Source: Ramlibacter ginsenosidimutans (GTDB lineage: Bacteria > Pseudomonadota > Gammaproteobacteria > Burkholderiales > Burkholderiaceae_C). From it: a DNA stretch of 64,000 nucleotides. A program made the translations under genes and the position numbers. The notes under the pieces were generated by a model, which worked only from the letters and a program-made list of their open reading frames with translations, was not told where the DNA came from and did not search any database. The DNA lies in assembly GCF_016654015.1 (NCBI RefSeq), contig NZ_JAEPWM010000010.1, forward strand, positions 62,001 to 126,000. The letters are read 5' to 3'. Numbering within the stretch: position 1 is the stretch's first letter; each line of letters begins with the position of its first letter. Below, in pieces: positions 54,581-63,928 of this stretch.

Positions 54581-55048
54581 TCACGCGCGCTTGCGGCCGT
54601 CGATGCTGAACGCGCCCGCGCCGAACGCGGCGAAGGCCAGCAGGCCCCCCGCGATCGCGAGGTTCTTGTAGAAGTTCAGCCGCTGCATGTACACGGCCGC
54701 TTCCGGCGCCGCCCAGTAGTTGTGGAAGATCGGCGAGATCACGATCGTGAAGACCGCCAGGCCCAGCGCGGCCCAGCGCGCCCGGAACCCAAGCAGCAGC
54801 GCGAGGCCGAGGCCCAGTTCGCAGAAGACGGCGATGGCCGCGCACACCTCGGGCAGCGGCACGCCGCCCTTGGCGATGTAGGCCACCGTGCCCGCGAATC
54901 CCATCAGCTTGCCCCAGCCCGAAGGCACAAACAGCAGCGCGATCAGCACGCGCCCCGCGAGGGTGAGCGCGTTCTGCGCGGGGGACAGCGCCAGCCCGGT
55001 GGCGGGATCGCTTGCGTACGGGTTGGCGGTGGAAGACAGGGTGGCCAT
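54581..55048 (-). CDS. DoxX family membrane protein
   Basis: A 155-residue protein with four predicted TM helices (about 29-48, 62-82, 88-108, 128-148). Family marks are LAGRVLIALLFVPSGWGKLMGFAGTVAYIAKGGVPLPEVCAAIAVFCELGLGLALLLGFRARWAALGLAVFTIV. DoxX/YphA proteins are often linked with redox enzymes or thiosulfate metabolism; the exact role is unknown. It lies between the flavodoxin and pirin genes on the same strand. Confidence 0.9.
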   Translation of the reverse strand: MATLSSTANPYASDPATGLALSPAQNALTLAGRVLIALLFVPSGWGKLMGFAGTVAYIAKGGVPLPEVCAAIAVFCELGLGLALLLGFRARWAALGLAVFTIVISPIFHNYWAAPEAAVYMQRLNFYKNLAIAGGLLAFAAFGAGAFSIDGRKRA

Positions 55049-55076
55049 GGTTGCTCCTCGGTGAAAAAACTCGTGA

Positions 55077-55781
55077 TCAGTGTTGCGCCAGCTCGAAGAC
55101 CAGCACTTCGGCGTCCTTGCCTTCCGACAGGACCAGTTGCGATTCTCGCTCCAGCTTGGCGGCGTCGCCCGCGGACAGCCGCGTGCCGTTGACGGAGAGC
55201 TCGCCGCGGATCAGGTGCACGTAGACCGGCCGCTTCGCATCGACCGCGAGTGTCGCCTTCTCGCCGCCGTCGAACAGCCCCGCGTACAGGCGCGCATCGG
55301 CGTGGATCAACACCGAGCCGTCCGCACCGTCGGGCGATGCGACCAGGCGGAGCTTGCCGCGTTTCTCGCTTTCAGGGAAGCGCTTTTGCTCGTAGCCCGG
55401 CTCGATGCCGCGCACGTTGGGCTCGATCCAGATCTGCAGGAAGTGCGTGGTGCGGTCCGGCGCATGGTTGAACTCGCTGTGCATCACGCCGCGGCCCGCG
55501 CTCATGCGCTGCACGTCGCCAGGCGGGATGCCCTTCACGTTGCCGATCGTGTCCTTGTGCGCCAGCTCGCCGGACAGCACGTAGCTGATGATCTCCATGT
55601 CGCGGTGGCCGTGCGTGCCGAAGCCGGTGCCGGGGGCGATGCGGTCCTCGTTGATCACGCGCAGGTTGCCGAAGCCCATGTGCTCGGGGTCGTGGTAGCC
55701 GGCAAAGGAAAAGCTGTGGTGGGACTTCAGCCAGCCGTGGTCGGCGTAGCCGCGGTCCTGGGACTTGCGAAGGGTCAGCAT
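55077..55781 (-). CDS. Pirin family protein (second; YhhW-like)
   Basis: A 234-residue YhhW-type pirin (quercetin 2,3-dioxygenase group). Metal ligands lie in GFGTHGHRDMEIISYVLSGELAHKDT and GRGVMHSEFNH. It starts MLTLRKSQDRGYADHGWLKSHHSFSFAGYHDPEHMGFGNLRVINEDRI. The ATG at 55781 has GGAG 8 bases upstream; 25 codons of upstream frame are not conserved. Divergent from the LysR gene, with a shared palindromic operator. Confidence 0.93.
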   Translation of the reverse strand: MLTLRKSQDRGYADHGWLKSHHSFSFAGYHDPEHMGFGNLRVINEDRIAPGTGFGTHGHRDMEIISYVLSGELAHKDTIGNVKGIPPGDVQRMSAGRGVMHSEFNHAPDRTTHFLQIWIEPNVRGIEPGYEQKRFPESEKRGKLRLVASPDGADGSVLIHADARLYAGLFDGGEKATLAVDAKRPVYVHLIRGELSVNGTRLSAGDAAKLERESQLVLSEGKDAEVLVFELAQH

Positions 55782-55851
55782 GTTCGGCTCCTTTGAATGT
55801 CCGCAACTGTAGGCGCCGGACGCACGGCATCGCGGGTTCTGCTTTGATGGC

Positions 55852-55874
55852 ATCATTCAAATCCCTTGAACGAT
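55852..55874. promoter_or_regulatory. Palindromic LysR-type operator
   Basis: ATCnTTCAA (55852-55860), five bases, TTGAAnGAT (55866-55874): a near-perfect palindrome containing a T-N11-A core. It sits in the 84-base gap between the second pirin gene and the LysR gene and covers the LysR start codon (TTG 55866), as expected for autorepression and control of the divergent gene. Confidence 0.7.
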
Positions 55875-56831
55875 ACCGGACGCCCCGCCCCCACGCCCCG
55901 TGACGTGCTGACGCCCGACACGCTCGGCGTCGTGCAGGCCGTCGCCCGGCATGGCAGCTTCGCCGCGGCCGCGCGCGACCTCGGCCTGGTGCCCAGCGCC
56001 GTGACCTACCGCGTGCGGCAGCTCGAGGACGCGCTGGACGTGCTGCTGTTCGATCGCAGCTCGCGCCAGGCGAAGCTCACCGCGGCGGGCAACGAGCTGC
56101 TGTGCGCGGGCCAGCAACTGCTGCTGGACATCGACGCGATGGCCAATCGCGTGCGCCGCGTGGCCACCGGCTGGGAAGTGGAGTTCACCGTCGCCGTGGA
56201 CAGCGCGCTCTCCTGCTCCACGGTCATGGAGCTGGCCGAGTCCTTCTACGGCCTGCAACCCACGACGCGCCTGCGCATCCGCGAAGAAGTGCTGGCCGGC
56301 ACGCTGGAATCCGTCGTCACCGGACGCGCCGACCTGGCCCTGGGCGTCGTGCTGGAGCCGGGCACCACGGCCGGCATCCAGAGCCACGAGCTCGGCGACC
56401 TCGCGTTCGTGTACTGCGTGGCGCCGCACCACCCGCTCGCCTCGGTGCCGGAACCCATCGCCGACGACGTGCTGCTGAAGCACCGCGCCGTCGCCGTGGC
56501 CGACTCGGCCCAGCAGCGTGGCGGCGCGATCACGATGGGCCTGCTCGCGGGCCAGGACGTGCTCACGGTCTCCACGATCGCGGCGAAGCTCGATGCACAA
56601 CTGCGCGGACTCGGTGGCGGCTTCCTGCCCGAGCCGGTGGCGCGTCCCCATATCGCGAGCGGCCGGCTGCTCGTGCGCGAACTGCAGCGGCCCACGCGGC
56701 GCGTGCGCATGAGCTATGCGTGGCGCAGCGTCGGCAACCTGGGCCCGGGCCGCGCGCTGCAGTGGTGGCTCGCGCAGCTCGAAAGCCCCACCACGCGCTC
56801 CGCCTTGCTGGAGCTGCGTCACGCATCGTGA
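55866..56831 (+). CDS. LysR-family transcriptional regulator
   Basis: A 321-residue regulator. The N-terminal helix-turn-helix is [56 protein letters not shown] (about residues 20-75), followed by the effector-binding domain. The start is TTG 55866, the first possible one after an upstream stop, within the operator palindrome; no RBS is seen. It probably controls the divergent pirin-doxX-flavodoxin genes. Effector unknown. Confidence 0.9.
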   Translation: MNDTGRPAPTPRDVLTPDTLGVVQAVARHGSFAAAARDLGLVPSAVTYRVRQLEDALDVLLFDRSSRQAKLTAAGNELLCAGQQLLLDIDAMANRVRRVATGWEVEFTVAVDSALSCSTVMELAESFYGLQPTTRLRIREEVLAGTLESVVTGRADLALGVVLEPGTTAGIQSHELGDLAFVYCVAPHHPLASVPEPIADDVLLKHRAVAVADSAQQRGGAITMGLLAGQDVLTVSTIAAKLDAQLRGLGGGFLPEPVARPHIASGRLLVRELQRPTRRVRMSYAWRSVGNLGPGRALQWWLAQLESPTTRSALLELRHAS

Positions 56832-57697
56832 CCGGGTACCGCGGCCGCTTCGCGCCCTCGCCCACCGGGCCGCTGCACGCCGGCTCGCTGGTCGCCGCCC
56901 TCGCGAGCTGGCTCGATGCGCGCGCGCACGGGGGCGCCTGGCTGGTGCGCATCGAGGACGTGGACACGCCACGCTGCATCCCCGACGCCGACCGCGAGAT
57001 CCTGCGCCAGCTCGCCGCCTGCGGCTTCGTGCCGGACGAGCCGCCCCAGTGGCAATCGCAGCGCACGGACGCGTACCAGGCCGCCCTCGACCGCCTGGTC
57101 GCTGAGGGGAAGGCGTACCCCTGCGCCTGCTCGCGCAAGGACATCGAAGTGGCGCTGCGCGCACTGGGTCGCACGCGTTCGCGGCACGGCGAGCTGGTCT
57201 ATCCGGGCACCTGCCGCGACGGCCTGGGCGGCAAGGCACCGCGCGCCTGGCGCTTCCGCGTGCCGGAAGGCACGGTCGCGTGGACGGACCGACGTACCGG
57301 CGTGCACCTGCAGGACGTGGCGCACGAGGTCGGCGACTTCGTGCTCAAGCGCGCCGACGGTCTCTACGCGTACCAGCTCGCGGTGGTCGTGGACGATGCG
57401 GCGCAAGGCATCACGCACGTGGTGCGGGGCGAGGACCTCGTCGACAACACGCCGCGCCAGCTGCTGCTGCAGCGCGCGCTGCAGGTGCCGCAGCCCTCCT
57501 ACCTGCACGCGCCGCTGGTGCTGGGGCCGAACGGGGAGAAGCTTTCGAAGCAGAACGGCGCGCAGCCGCTAGACCTCGCCGACCCGCGTGCGGCCGTGGT
57601 GCAGGCCGCGGCCGTGCTGGGCTTGCAACCCGAAGGCGCGACGCTCGCCGATGTCCTGGCCCACGCCGTGCGTGCCTGGGGCCTGCGCTGGCCGTAG
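56828..57697 (+). CDS. gluQ: Glutamyl-Q tRNA(Asp) synthetase
   Basis: Adds glutamate to queuosine-34 of tRNA-Asp. A 289-residue GluRS-like catalytic core without anticodon domain: [43 protein letters not shown] (HIGH-like HAGS), the zinc cysteines [11 protein letters not shown] and YPGTCRDG, and the KMSKS-like [14 protein letters not shown]. It starts at GTG, overlapping the LysR stop by 4 bases. Confidence 0.95.
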   Translation: MTGYRGRFAPSPTGPLHAGSLVAALASWLDARAHGGAWLVRIEDVDTPRCIPDADREILRQLAACGFVPDEPPQWQSQRTDAYQAALDRLVAEGKAYPCACSRKDIEVALRALGRTRSRHGELVYPGTCRDGLGGKAPRAWRFRVPEGTVAWTDRRTGVHLQDVAHEVGDFVLKRADGLYAYQLAVVVDDAAQGITHVVRGEDLVDNTPRQLLLQRALQVPQPSYLHAPLVLGPNGEKLSKQNGAQPLDLADPRAAVVQAAAVLGLQPEGATLADVLAHAVRAWGLRWP

Positions 57698-57699
57698 GG

Positions 57700-57714
57700 G
57701 ACAATCGGGGCATG
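57700..57714 (+). promoter_or_regulatory. trmB: Possible -10 element giving a leaderless trmB mRNA
   Basis: GACAAT (57700-57705), then 6 bases, then the trmB ATG at 57712. There is a G-run but no placed Shine-Dalgarno. Same geometry as dnaE and ribE. Confidence 0.3.
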
Positions 57715-58413
57715 AGCGACGACCCGAACACGCCCGAGAGCGTGTCCCATCCGCGCGGCATCCGCAGCTACGTGCTGCGCACGGGCCGCACCACGGTCGG
57801 CCAGGCCAAGGCGATAGAGACGCTGGGTCCGCAGTACCTGGTGCCGTACCAGCCGCAGGCCGTCGACCTGGCGACGCTGTTCGGCCGCCAGGCGCCCACG
57901 ATCCTGGAGATCGGCTTCGGCATGGGCGAGGCCACCGCGCACATCGCGGGCCTCATGCCGGAGAAGAACTTCCTGTGCTGCGAAGTGCACACGCCCGGCG
58001 TGGGCGCGCTGCTCAAGCGGATCGGCGACCTGGGCCTCAGCAACATCCGCATCGTGCAGCACGACGCGGTGGAGGTGCTGGAACACATGCTGCCGCCAGC
58101 GTCGCTCGCGGGCGTGCACATCTTCTTTCCCGATCCCTGGCACAAGGCGCGGCACAACAAGCGGCGGCTCGTGCAGCCGCACTTCCTCGCGAAGCTGTTG
58201 CCACGCCTGCGCAGCGGCGGCTACATCCACTGCGCCACGGACTGGGAGCCGTATGCGCAGCAGATGCTGGAGGTGCTTTCGGCCGAGCCTGCGCTGCAGA
58301 ACACCGCCGACGGCTATGCGGCGCGGCCGGACTACCGGCCGCTGACGAAGTTCGAGAACCGCGGCCTCAAGCTGGGCCACGGGGTCTGGGACGTGGTGTT
58401 CACCAAGCGCTGA
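57712..58413 (+). CDS. trmB: tRNA (guanine-N7-)-methyltransferase
   Basis: Methylates G46 of tRNA using SAM. 233 residues. SAM site [41 protein letters not shown]; catalytic region [29 protein letters not shown]-terminal [19 protein letters not shown]. All are diagnostic of TrmB. It follows gluQ, another tRNA modification gene, by 14 bases. Confidence 0.97.
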   Translation: MSDDPNTPESVSHPRGIRSYVLRTGRTTVGQAKAIETLGPQYLVPYQPQAVDLATLFGRQAPTILEIGFGMGEATAHIAGLMPEKNFLCCEVHTPGVGALLKRIGDLGLSNIRIVQHDAVEVLEHMLPPASLAGVHIFFPDPWHKARHNKRRLVQPHFLAKLLPRLRSGGYIHCATDWEPYAQQMLEVLSAEPALQNTADGYAARPDYRPLTKFENRGLKLGHGVWDVVFTKR

Positions 58414-58426
58414 CCGACTTGCATTG

Positions 58427-58515
58427 CTCCTTCCTCCTCCCGGGGAAGGCTGGGATGGGGGCAGTGCGTCGCGCGTGCACCCATCCCGGCCCTCCCCCGG
58501 AGGGGAGGGAGAAAG
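58427..58515. repeat. Dispersed intergenic inverted repeat, copy 2
   Basis: Left arm CTCCTTCCTCCTCCCGGGGA with GGCTGGGATGGGGGCA, right arm TGCACCCATCCCGGCCCT with CCCCCGGAGGGGAGGGAGAAAG. The arms are inverted copies with few mismatches. It lies between the convergent trmB and transglutaminase-like genes. Confidence 0.8.
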
Positions 58516-58519
58516 AGGA

Positions 58520-59614
58520 TCAGGCCTGGATCTCTTTGGCCGTGATCTGGTACTTGAAGTCGTCGGGCGCGTAGGAGTCGAAGCGGCCCTGCTGGTCCTC
58601 GGCGATCGGGTACATCAGGAAGCCCAGCTTGCCCATGCGCGCGCCGGGCAGTTCCACGTCGTGCGCCGTGTTGAAGCCGACCCAGTTGCCTTCCCAGCCG
58701 CCGTACAAGGCCTTGTACACGGGCGCGACCAGCGGGTCGGACACGGTCTTGATCCAGGTGGGCGTCTCTTCGCGCATCACCTTCGCGACGTCGGCCGGAT
58801 CCATCGCCACCCAGCCGTGGGCCTGCAGGAACACTTCGGCGCGGCAATGCTGCGCGCCCTTCAGGCTGGCGGAGTTGCCACTGAGCGCCTTGTAGCCGAA
58901 GGCCGAAGGCGCGAGCCGCACGCCGTACACATCGCGTGCCGGCACGCCCGCGGCGCGGCACAGCCCGACGAACAGCGCGTTGATGTCCGCGCACTTGCCG
59001 CCCAGGTTGCCGGTTTCCAGCATCGTCTTCACGTCGCCCGCGCCGCAGCCGCGCACCGTGGGCTCGCGCCACGCGTTGCCCACGACCCAGTCGTAGATGC
59101 GGCGCACCTTCTCCTCGTCGCCGCGCGCATCGCCCACCGCCTTCAGCGCGGTCTCGCGCACGATGCCGTCGGTGGGGATCAGCGAGGTCGGGGCGAGCCA
59201 GTAGGCACGCGACTCGGAGTCCATCGCCACCGGCGTCCTGCGGCTCCAGTCCACGGCGCGGTTGCGCGTCTGCACGCGCGTCGTGAGCTCGACGTAGGGC
59301 TGCGTGATCGAGGCGTCGAAGTCCGCCTGCAGGATGCCCGTGCCCTCGCGTCCATCGGTCGTGCGCGTTGCCTTCCCGTTGGTGGCGAAGCTGCTCTCCA
59401 GCGGGCGCTGCCAGTCGGTGTCGACCGTGGGAATCGGCAGCCACACGCGCGTCGCGCCCTGCGACAGGTTCACGTCCACGCGGGTGGTGAGCTCGAAGGT
59501 GCGCCAGTCGCCGGGGCGCGGTGCGAACTGCCGCGCCTCGGCGAACGCGGCGAGCGGCGAGGCGAGGACACCGCCGGCGGCGGCGAGCTGGAGGAAGTGG
59601 CGGCGGGTGTTCAT
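58520..59614 (-). CDS. Exported transglutaminase-like protein
   Basis: A 364-residue protein with a Tat-type signal (MNTRRHFLQLAAAGGVLASPLAAFA). The transglutaminase core has the nucleophile Cys in LGGKCADINALFVGLCRAAGVPARDVYG (about residue 207), His in CRAEVFLQAHGWVAMDPAD, and the Asp just after. Such domains act as proteases or acyltransferases in the periplasm. The stop adjoins dispersed repeat copy 2. Function is not established for this subgroup. Confidence 0.88.
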   Translation of the reverse strand: MNTRRHFLQLAAAGGVLASPLAAFAEARQFAPRPGDWRTFELTTRVDVNLSQGATRVWLPIPTVDTDWQRPLESSFATNGKATRTTDGREGTGILQADFDASITQPYVELTTRVQTRNRAVDWSRRTPVAMDSESRAYWLAPTSLIPTDGIVRETALKAVGDARGDEEKVRRIYDWVVGNAWREPTVRGCGAGDVKTMLETGNLGGKCADINALFVGLCRAAGVPARDVYGVRLAPSAFGYKALSGNSASLKGAQHCRAEVFLQAHGWVAMDPADVAKVMREETPTWIKTVSDPLVAPVYKALYGGWEGNWVGFNTAHDVELPGARMGKLGFLMYPIAEDQQGRFDSYAPDDFKYQITAKEIQA

Positions 59615-59685
59615 GACGGCGGATTATGCGGGGCGCCTATTCCCGATCAGCCGGAAAGGTCAAGGCGCGCGCGGCGCCCGCAGCC

Positions 59686-60264
59686 TCACGTCCAGAGCGA
59701 CTCGACCAGCTTGCCCGCCTCGGTGGAACTCCAGTCGTACTGGCCGGTGACGCGCCAGCGCGCACGACCGTGCGCGTCGAAGCCGACCGTGGTCGGGAAC
59801 ACCTTGACGCCCCAGGATTCGGCGCCGGCGCCCATAGGGTCCAGCACCACAGGTACGGCCCAGTTCGCGCTGCGCACGTGGCGCTGCACGGCGACGGCGC
59901 GTTCCTTGAAGTTCACGGCCTGGAACACGAGCCGGTCGCTGTAGAAGTCGGCCATCTGCTGCAGCATCGGCATCTCCGCGCGGCACGGCTCGCACCAGGT
60001 CGCCCAGAAATTCACGACGGTGGGCTTGCCGGGCGCGGGCACCGCGATCGACTTGCCGTCCAGGTCGAGCGCCTGGAAGCCGGCGAGTCCGGAGTCACCG
60101 GTGAAGCGCTCGATCCTGCCTTGGGCATGGATGCCCGTGACCACGGCCGCAAGCGTCCCCGCGATGAAGATGCGGCGGGAGAGTGTCTCGCGTGCGTGCC
60201 CCTCACCCCGGCCCTCTTCCCAGAGGGGGGAGGGAGAAACTCCCTCGGGGTGCACTTCGCTCAT
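59686..60264 (-). CDS. Tat-exported TlpA-like thioredoxin with repeat-derived N-terminus
   Basis: A 192-residue thiol-disulfide protein. The thioredoxin-like fold has [15 protein letters not shown] (Cys91, Cys94), and [16 protein letters not shown] with the cis-Pro. Residues 30-50 are a twin-arginine signal ([22 protein letters not shown]). Residues 1-29 ([22 protein letters not shown] and on) are the in-frame translation of the dispersed CCCTC/GAGGG repeat. No other start lies between the repeat and the Tat motif, so the ATG at 60264 (overlapping the alaS stop as ATGA) must be used unless the repeat has displaced the original start. Confidence 0.88.
   Translation of the reverse strand: MSEVHPEGVSPSPLWEEGRGEGHARETLSRRIFIAGTLAAVVTGIHAQGRIERFTGDSGLAGFQALDLDGKSIAVPAPGKPTVVNFWATWCEPCRAEMPMLQQMADFYSDRLVFQAVNFKERAVAVQRHVRSANWAVPVVLDPMGAGAESWGVKVFPTTVGFDAHGRARWRVTGQYDWSSTEAGKLVESLWT
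60198..60245. repeat. Dispersed repeat, copy 3, inside a coding region
   Basis: CCCCTCACCCCGGCCCTCTT then CCCAGAGGGGGGAGGGAGAAACTCCC: the right-arm half of the repeat seen at 14314 and 58427, here within the 5' end of the thioredoxin gene. Confidence 0.75.
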
Positions 60265-62885
60265 ACGCGGTCCGCCACCCATTGCTGCACCGATTGCAGC
60301 GCGCCTGGCAGCTTGCTGGCGTCGGTGCCACCCGCCATCGCCATGTCGGGCTTGCCACCGCCCTTGCCACCGACCTGCTGCGCGACGAAGTTCACCAGCT
60401 CGCCCGCCTTCACCTGGCCCATGCGATCGGCCGTCACGCCCGCGGCCAGCTGCACCTTCGCGCCGTCCACGGTGGCCAGCACGATGGCCGCCGACTTGAG
60501 CTTGTCCTTGAGCTTGTCCATGGTGTCGCGCAGCGTCTTCGCATCCGCGCCTTCCAGGCGCGCCGCCAGCACCTTGAAGCCCTTGACGTCCACGGCCTGG
60601 GACACGAGCTCGTCGCCTTGCGAGGACGCCAGCTTGCCCTTCAGCTGCGCCACTTCCTTCTCCAGCGTGCGCACCTGCTCCAGCACCTGCGCCACGCGGC
60701 CGTTCAGTTCCGTCGGGGCGGCCTTGAGCGAACCGGCGACCGTCTGCACCGTGGACTCCAGCTGCTGGAGGTAGGCGAGTGCGTTGGCGCCGGTCACCGC
60801 CTCGATGCGGCGGATGCCGGCGGCGACGCCCGACTCGCCGACGATCTTGAACAGGCCGATGTCGCCCGTGCGCTGCACGTGCGTGCCGCCGCACAGTTCG
60901 CGGCTGCTGCCGATGTCCAGCACGCGCACGGTCTCGCCGTACTTCTCGCCGAACAGCATCATCGCGCCGGTCGCCTTGGCCGACTCGATGTCCATCACGC
61001 GCGCCTGCGTCGGGTGGTTCTCCAGGATCTCGGCGTTCACGCGCGCCTCGATCTCGCGGATCTGCGCGCTCGTCACCGGCGTGTTCTGCGTGAAGTCGAA
61101 GCGCGTCTTGTCCGGATCGACCAGCGAGCCCTTCTGCTGCACGTGCTCGCCCAGCACCTCGCGCAGCGCCTTGTGCATCAGGTGCGTGACCGAGTGGTTG
61201 CGCATCGTCGCCGCGCGGCGCTTCATGTCCACCTTCGCCAGCACGTGGTCGCCGACGTTGAGCGTGCCCTGCGTGAGCTGTCCGTGCTGGCCGAACACGT
61301 CGGCGCGGATCTTCTGCGTGTCGTCCACCTGGAAGCGCGCCGAGCCGCTCTCGATCAGGCCGGCGTCGCCCACCTGGCCGCCGCTCTCGGCGTAGAAGGG
61401 CGTGGTGTCCAGCACCACGATGCCTTCCTGGCCGGACTTCAGCGCCGCCACGGAGGTGCCCTCGACGTAGATCGCGGTGATCTTCGCGCTGGCTTCCAGC
61501 TTCTCGTAGCCGACGAACTTGTTCACTTCGCCCGCGTACTCCAGCACGCGGTCCATCTTGAACTTGCCTGCGGCGCGGCCCGCGGCCTTCTGCTTGTCCA
61601 TCGCGGCGTCGAAGCCGGCGACGTCGACCGTCACGCCGCGCTCGCGGCAGACGTCCTGGGTCAGGTCCAGCGGGAAGCCGTAGGTGTCGTGCAGCTTGAA
61701 CGCGACTTCGCCTGGAAGCACCTTCTGGCCGCCGGCCAGGGCGGCATCGAGGATGTCCATGCCGTTGGCCAGCGTCTCGTAGAAGCGCTCCTCTTCCGCC
61801 TTCAACACCTCCATCACGCGCTGTTGCGCCTTGGCCAGGTGCGGGTAGGCCGTGCCCATCTGCTTGACGAGGTCGGGCACCAGCTTGTGGAAGAACGGCG
61901 TCTTCTGGCCCAGCTTGTAGCCGTGGCGGATGGCGCGGCGGATGATGCGCCGCTGCACGTAGCCGCGGCCTTCGTTGGACGGGATCACGCCATCGGCCAC
62001 CAGGAAGGAGGTGGCGCGGATGTGGTCGGCGATCACGCGCAGCGACGGGTTCGCCAGGTCCTGGGTGTGCGTCTCGCGCGCAGCCGCGGCAATGAGCGCC
62101 TGGAACAGGTCGATCTCGTAGTTGCTGTGCACGTGCTGCAGGATCGCGGCCAGCCGCTCCAGGCCCATGCCGGTGTCCACGCAAGGTGCGGGCAGCGGCC
62201 TGACCGAGCCGTCGGGCTGCATGTCGAACTGCATGAACACGTTGTTCCAGATCTCGATGTAGCGATCGCCGTCGGCATCGGGACTGCCGGGCGGCCCGCC
62301 GGGGATGTGCGGGCCGTGGTCGTAGAAGATCTCGGAGCACGGGCCGCACGGGCCGGTATCGGCCATCATCCAGAAGTTGTCGGAGGCGTAGCGCGCGCCC
62401 TTGTTGTCGCCGATGCGCACCACGCGCTCGGGCGGCAGGCCGATCTCCTTGGTCCAGATGTCGTAGGCCTCGTCGTCCTCCATGTACACCGTGGCCCAGA
62501 GCTTGTCCGCCGGCAGCTTGTAGACCTCGGTGAGCAGCTCCCAGGCCCACTTGAGCGACTCGCGCTTGAAGTAGTCGCCGAACGACCAGTTGCCGAGCAT
62601 CTCGAAGAAGGTGTGGTGCCGCGCGGTGTAGCCCACGTTCTCCAGGTCGTTGTGCTTGCCGCCGGCGCGCAGGCAGGCCTGCACGGACGCGGCGCGCACG
62701 TAGGGGCGCTTGTCGGTGCCGAGGAAGACGTCCTTGAACTGCACCATGCCGGAGTTCGTGAACATCAGCGTGGGGTCGTTCGCCGGCACCAGGGAGCTGG
62801 AGGGCACCACCGTGTGGCCCCGCTCCTTGAAGAAATCAAGGAAGGTCTGGCGGATGTCGGCGACGGTGAATTGGGCAGTGGTCAT
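60261..62885 (-). CDS. alaS: Alanyl-tRNA synthetase
   Basis: Class II synthetase of 874 residues, full length. Motifs: [33 protein letters not shown] at the N-terminus, [27 protein letters not shown] (motif 1-2), and [23 protein letters not shown] (motif 3). The editing domain has [16 protein letters not shown] (zinc His residues) and [13 protein letters not shown]. The C-terminal Ala/Gly-rich part ends WVADRV. Shares 4 bases with the thioredoxin gene downstream. Confidence 0.98.
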   Translation of the reverse strand: MTTAQFTVADIRQTFLDFFKERGHTVVPSSSLVPANDPTLMFTNSGMVQFKDVFLGTDKRPYVRAASVQACLRAGGKHNDLENVGYTARHHTFFEMLGNWSFGDYFKRESLKWAWELLTEVYKLPADKLWATVYMEDDEAYDIWTKEIGLPPERVVRIGDNKGARYASDNFWMMADTGPCGPCSEIFYDHGPHIPGGPPGSPDADGDRYIEIWNNVFMQFDMQPDGSVRPLPAPCVDTGMGLERLAAILQHVHSNYEIDLFQALIAAAARETHTQDLANPSLRVIADHIRATSFLVADGVIPSNEGRGYVQRRIIRRAIRHGYKLGQKTPFFHKLVPDLVKQMGTAYPHLAKAQQRVMEVLKAEEERFYETLANGMDILDAALAGGQKVLPGEVAFKLHDTYGFPLDLTQDVCRERGVTVDVAGFDAAMDKQKAAGRAAGKFKMDRVLEYAGEVNKFVGYEKLEASAKITAIYVEGTSVAALKSGQEGIVVLDTTPFYAESGGQVGDAGLIESGSARFQVDDTQKIRADVFGQHGQLTQGTLNVGDHVLAKVDMKRRAATMRNHSVTHLMHKALREVLGEHVQQKGSLVDPDKTRFDFTQNTPVTSAQIREIEARVNAEILENHPTQARVMDIESAKATGAMMLFGEKYGETVRVLDIGSSRELCGGTHVQRTGDIGLFKIVGESGVAAGIRRIEAVTGANALAYLQQLESTVQTVAGSLKAAPTELNGRVAQVLEQVRTLEKEVAQLKGKLASSQGDELVSQAVDVKGFKVLAARLEGADAKTLRDTMDKLKDKLKSAAIVLATVDGAKVQLAAGVTADRMGQVKAGELVNFVAQQVGGKGGGKPDMAMAGGTDASKLPGALQSVQQWVADRV

Positions 62886-62906
62886 GGGGAGTCCGATGAA
62901 CCTTCG

Positions 62907-62912
62907 ATTATA
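62907..62912 (-). promoter_or_regulatory. alaS: Predicted -10 of alaS
   Basis: TATAAT on the minus strand, 21 bases before the alaS ATG. A -35 match is not evident in the GC-rich upstream sequence. Confidence 0.45.
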
Positions 62913-63002
62913 GGTTTCGGACCCTGCACGCCCGGCCTGCGCGCCACAAACCCCCGCCGCACCGCGGCTCTGCCGCCGCTGCGCGCGGCGCAGCGCGCCA
63001 GC

Positions 63003-63449
63003 CTAGAAGTCGGCTTCGAACTCGCCCGGGGGCACGAGGTGGGTCAGCGCGCGGAAGGCGCCGAGCGCCAGCAGCACCTGCGCGGCGACGAAGATCGGCA
63101 GCGGCGCGATGCGCGCGGCGAACTCCGGCGCCCTGGCCAGCACCGGGGCGGCTTCCGCGGGCAGCACACCGAGCGCGTAGCCCAGGCTGCCCGATGCAGC
63201 CGCCACGGCCACTGCGTACAGGCCGATGCCCACGGCGAGCAGGCGCAAGCCCCGCCGCGGAAACAGCATGCGGCGATGCAGCTGGCTCATCCGCGCGAAC
63301 AGCGCCACCACGATCAGGGCGAGGAGCAGGTCGGGCAGCCAGCGCACGGGCCCGATGCGCGCGGCCAGGCCGCGCACGCCCTCCAGCGGCGCCAGGGTGG
63401 AGAGGAAGGACGCGAGCAGGAGCACGAGGCCCACGAACAGGCGCTTCAT
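63003..63449 (-). CDS. Small membrane protein, hypothetical (148 aa)
   Basis: Starts MKRLFVGLVLLLASFLSTLAPLEGVRGLAARIGPVRWLPDLLLALIVVALFARM. Four hydrophobic helices are visible (about 4-20, 38-55, 72-92 and 118-138), with a basic patch RRMLFPRRGLRLL between helices 2 and 3. I recognise no family. ATG 63449 overlaps the stop of the upstream gene by 4 bases, so the two are translationally coupled and likely interact. Confidence 0.72.
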   Translation of the reverse strand: MKRLFVGLVLLLASFLSTLAPLEGVRGLAARIGPVRWLPDLLLALIVVALFARMSQLHRRMLFPRRGLRLLAVGIGLYAVAVAAASGSLGYALGVLPAEAAPVLARAPEFAARIAPLPIFVAAQVLLALGAFRALTHLVPPGEFEADF

Positions 63450-63928
63450 TTCGCCCTGCTCCACCGGCTGGTGAGCCGCCGGTCTTCGTCGGGTGGGCTG
63501 TCCAGGCGAACGAGCACCGCGACGCCGGCGACCAGCACACCGATGCGCGCGAGCAGTTCCAGCGCCTGCACCGCCATGTGCGGCAGCGACGGCGACGCCG
63601 ACACCCCGCTGGCCGCGATCCCATCGGCCACGGCTTCGGCGAGCTGCGCAAGCGACCACTGCACGTGCAGCGCGAGGTACAGCAGCGAGCAGCATGCCAG
63701 CACCGCGGCCCAAACGCTCCAGGGCGGCACGCGCTCGGCGAGCTGGCCATGGCGGAACAGCACGCGCGCGGGCACGAGCGCAACGACGGCCGACAGCGCC
63801 GCGAGGTCGGCGCCAGGAACCTGCACCGCCTGCGGATCGACACCGCCTTGCTGCAGCAGGAACTGCAGCGGGAACAGCAGGGACAGCAGGACGGTCAGTC
63901 CCAGCAGCACGGATCCTTTTCGCAGCAT
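63446..63928 (-). CDS. Membrane protein, hypothetical (160 aa)
   Basis: Starts MLRKGSVLLGLTVLLSLLFPLQFLLQQGGVDPQAVQVPGADLAALSAVVALV, with GGGGAGGG about 6 bases before the ATG at 63928; an in-frame TTG at 63949 is less likely. About four hydrophobic stretches: residues 6-26, 40-55, 68-92 and 122-142. The second partner (63003-63449) is coupled to its stop. No recognised family or catalytic motif. The region from 63929 to the window end holds no further gene that I can support. Confidence 0.72.
   Translation of the reverse strand: MLRKGSVLLGLTVLLSLLFPLQFLLQQGGVDPQAVQVPGADLAALSAVVALVPARVLFRHGQLAERVPPWSVWAAVLACCSLLYLALHVQWSLAQLAEAVADGIAASGVSASPSLPHMAVQALELLARIGVLVAGVAVLVRLDSPPDEDRRLTSRWSRAK

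Noticed and set aside
59686..62550. A 954-codon minus-strand frame joining alaS sequence to the thioredoxin
   Set aside because: It reads alaS in the wrong frame and then enters the true thioredoxin frame; the real start is at 60264.
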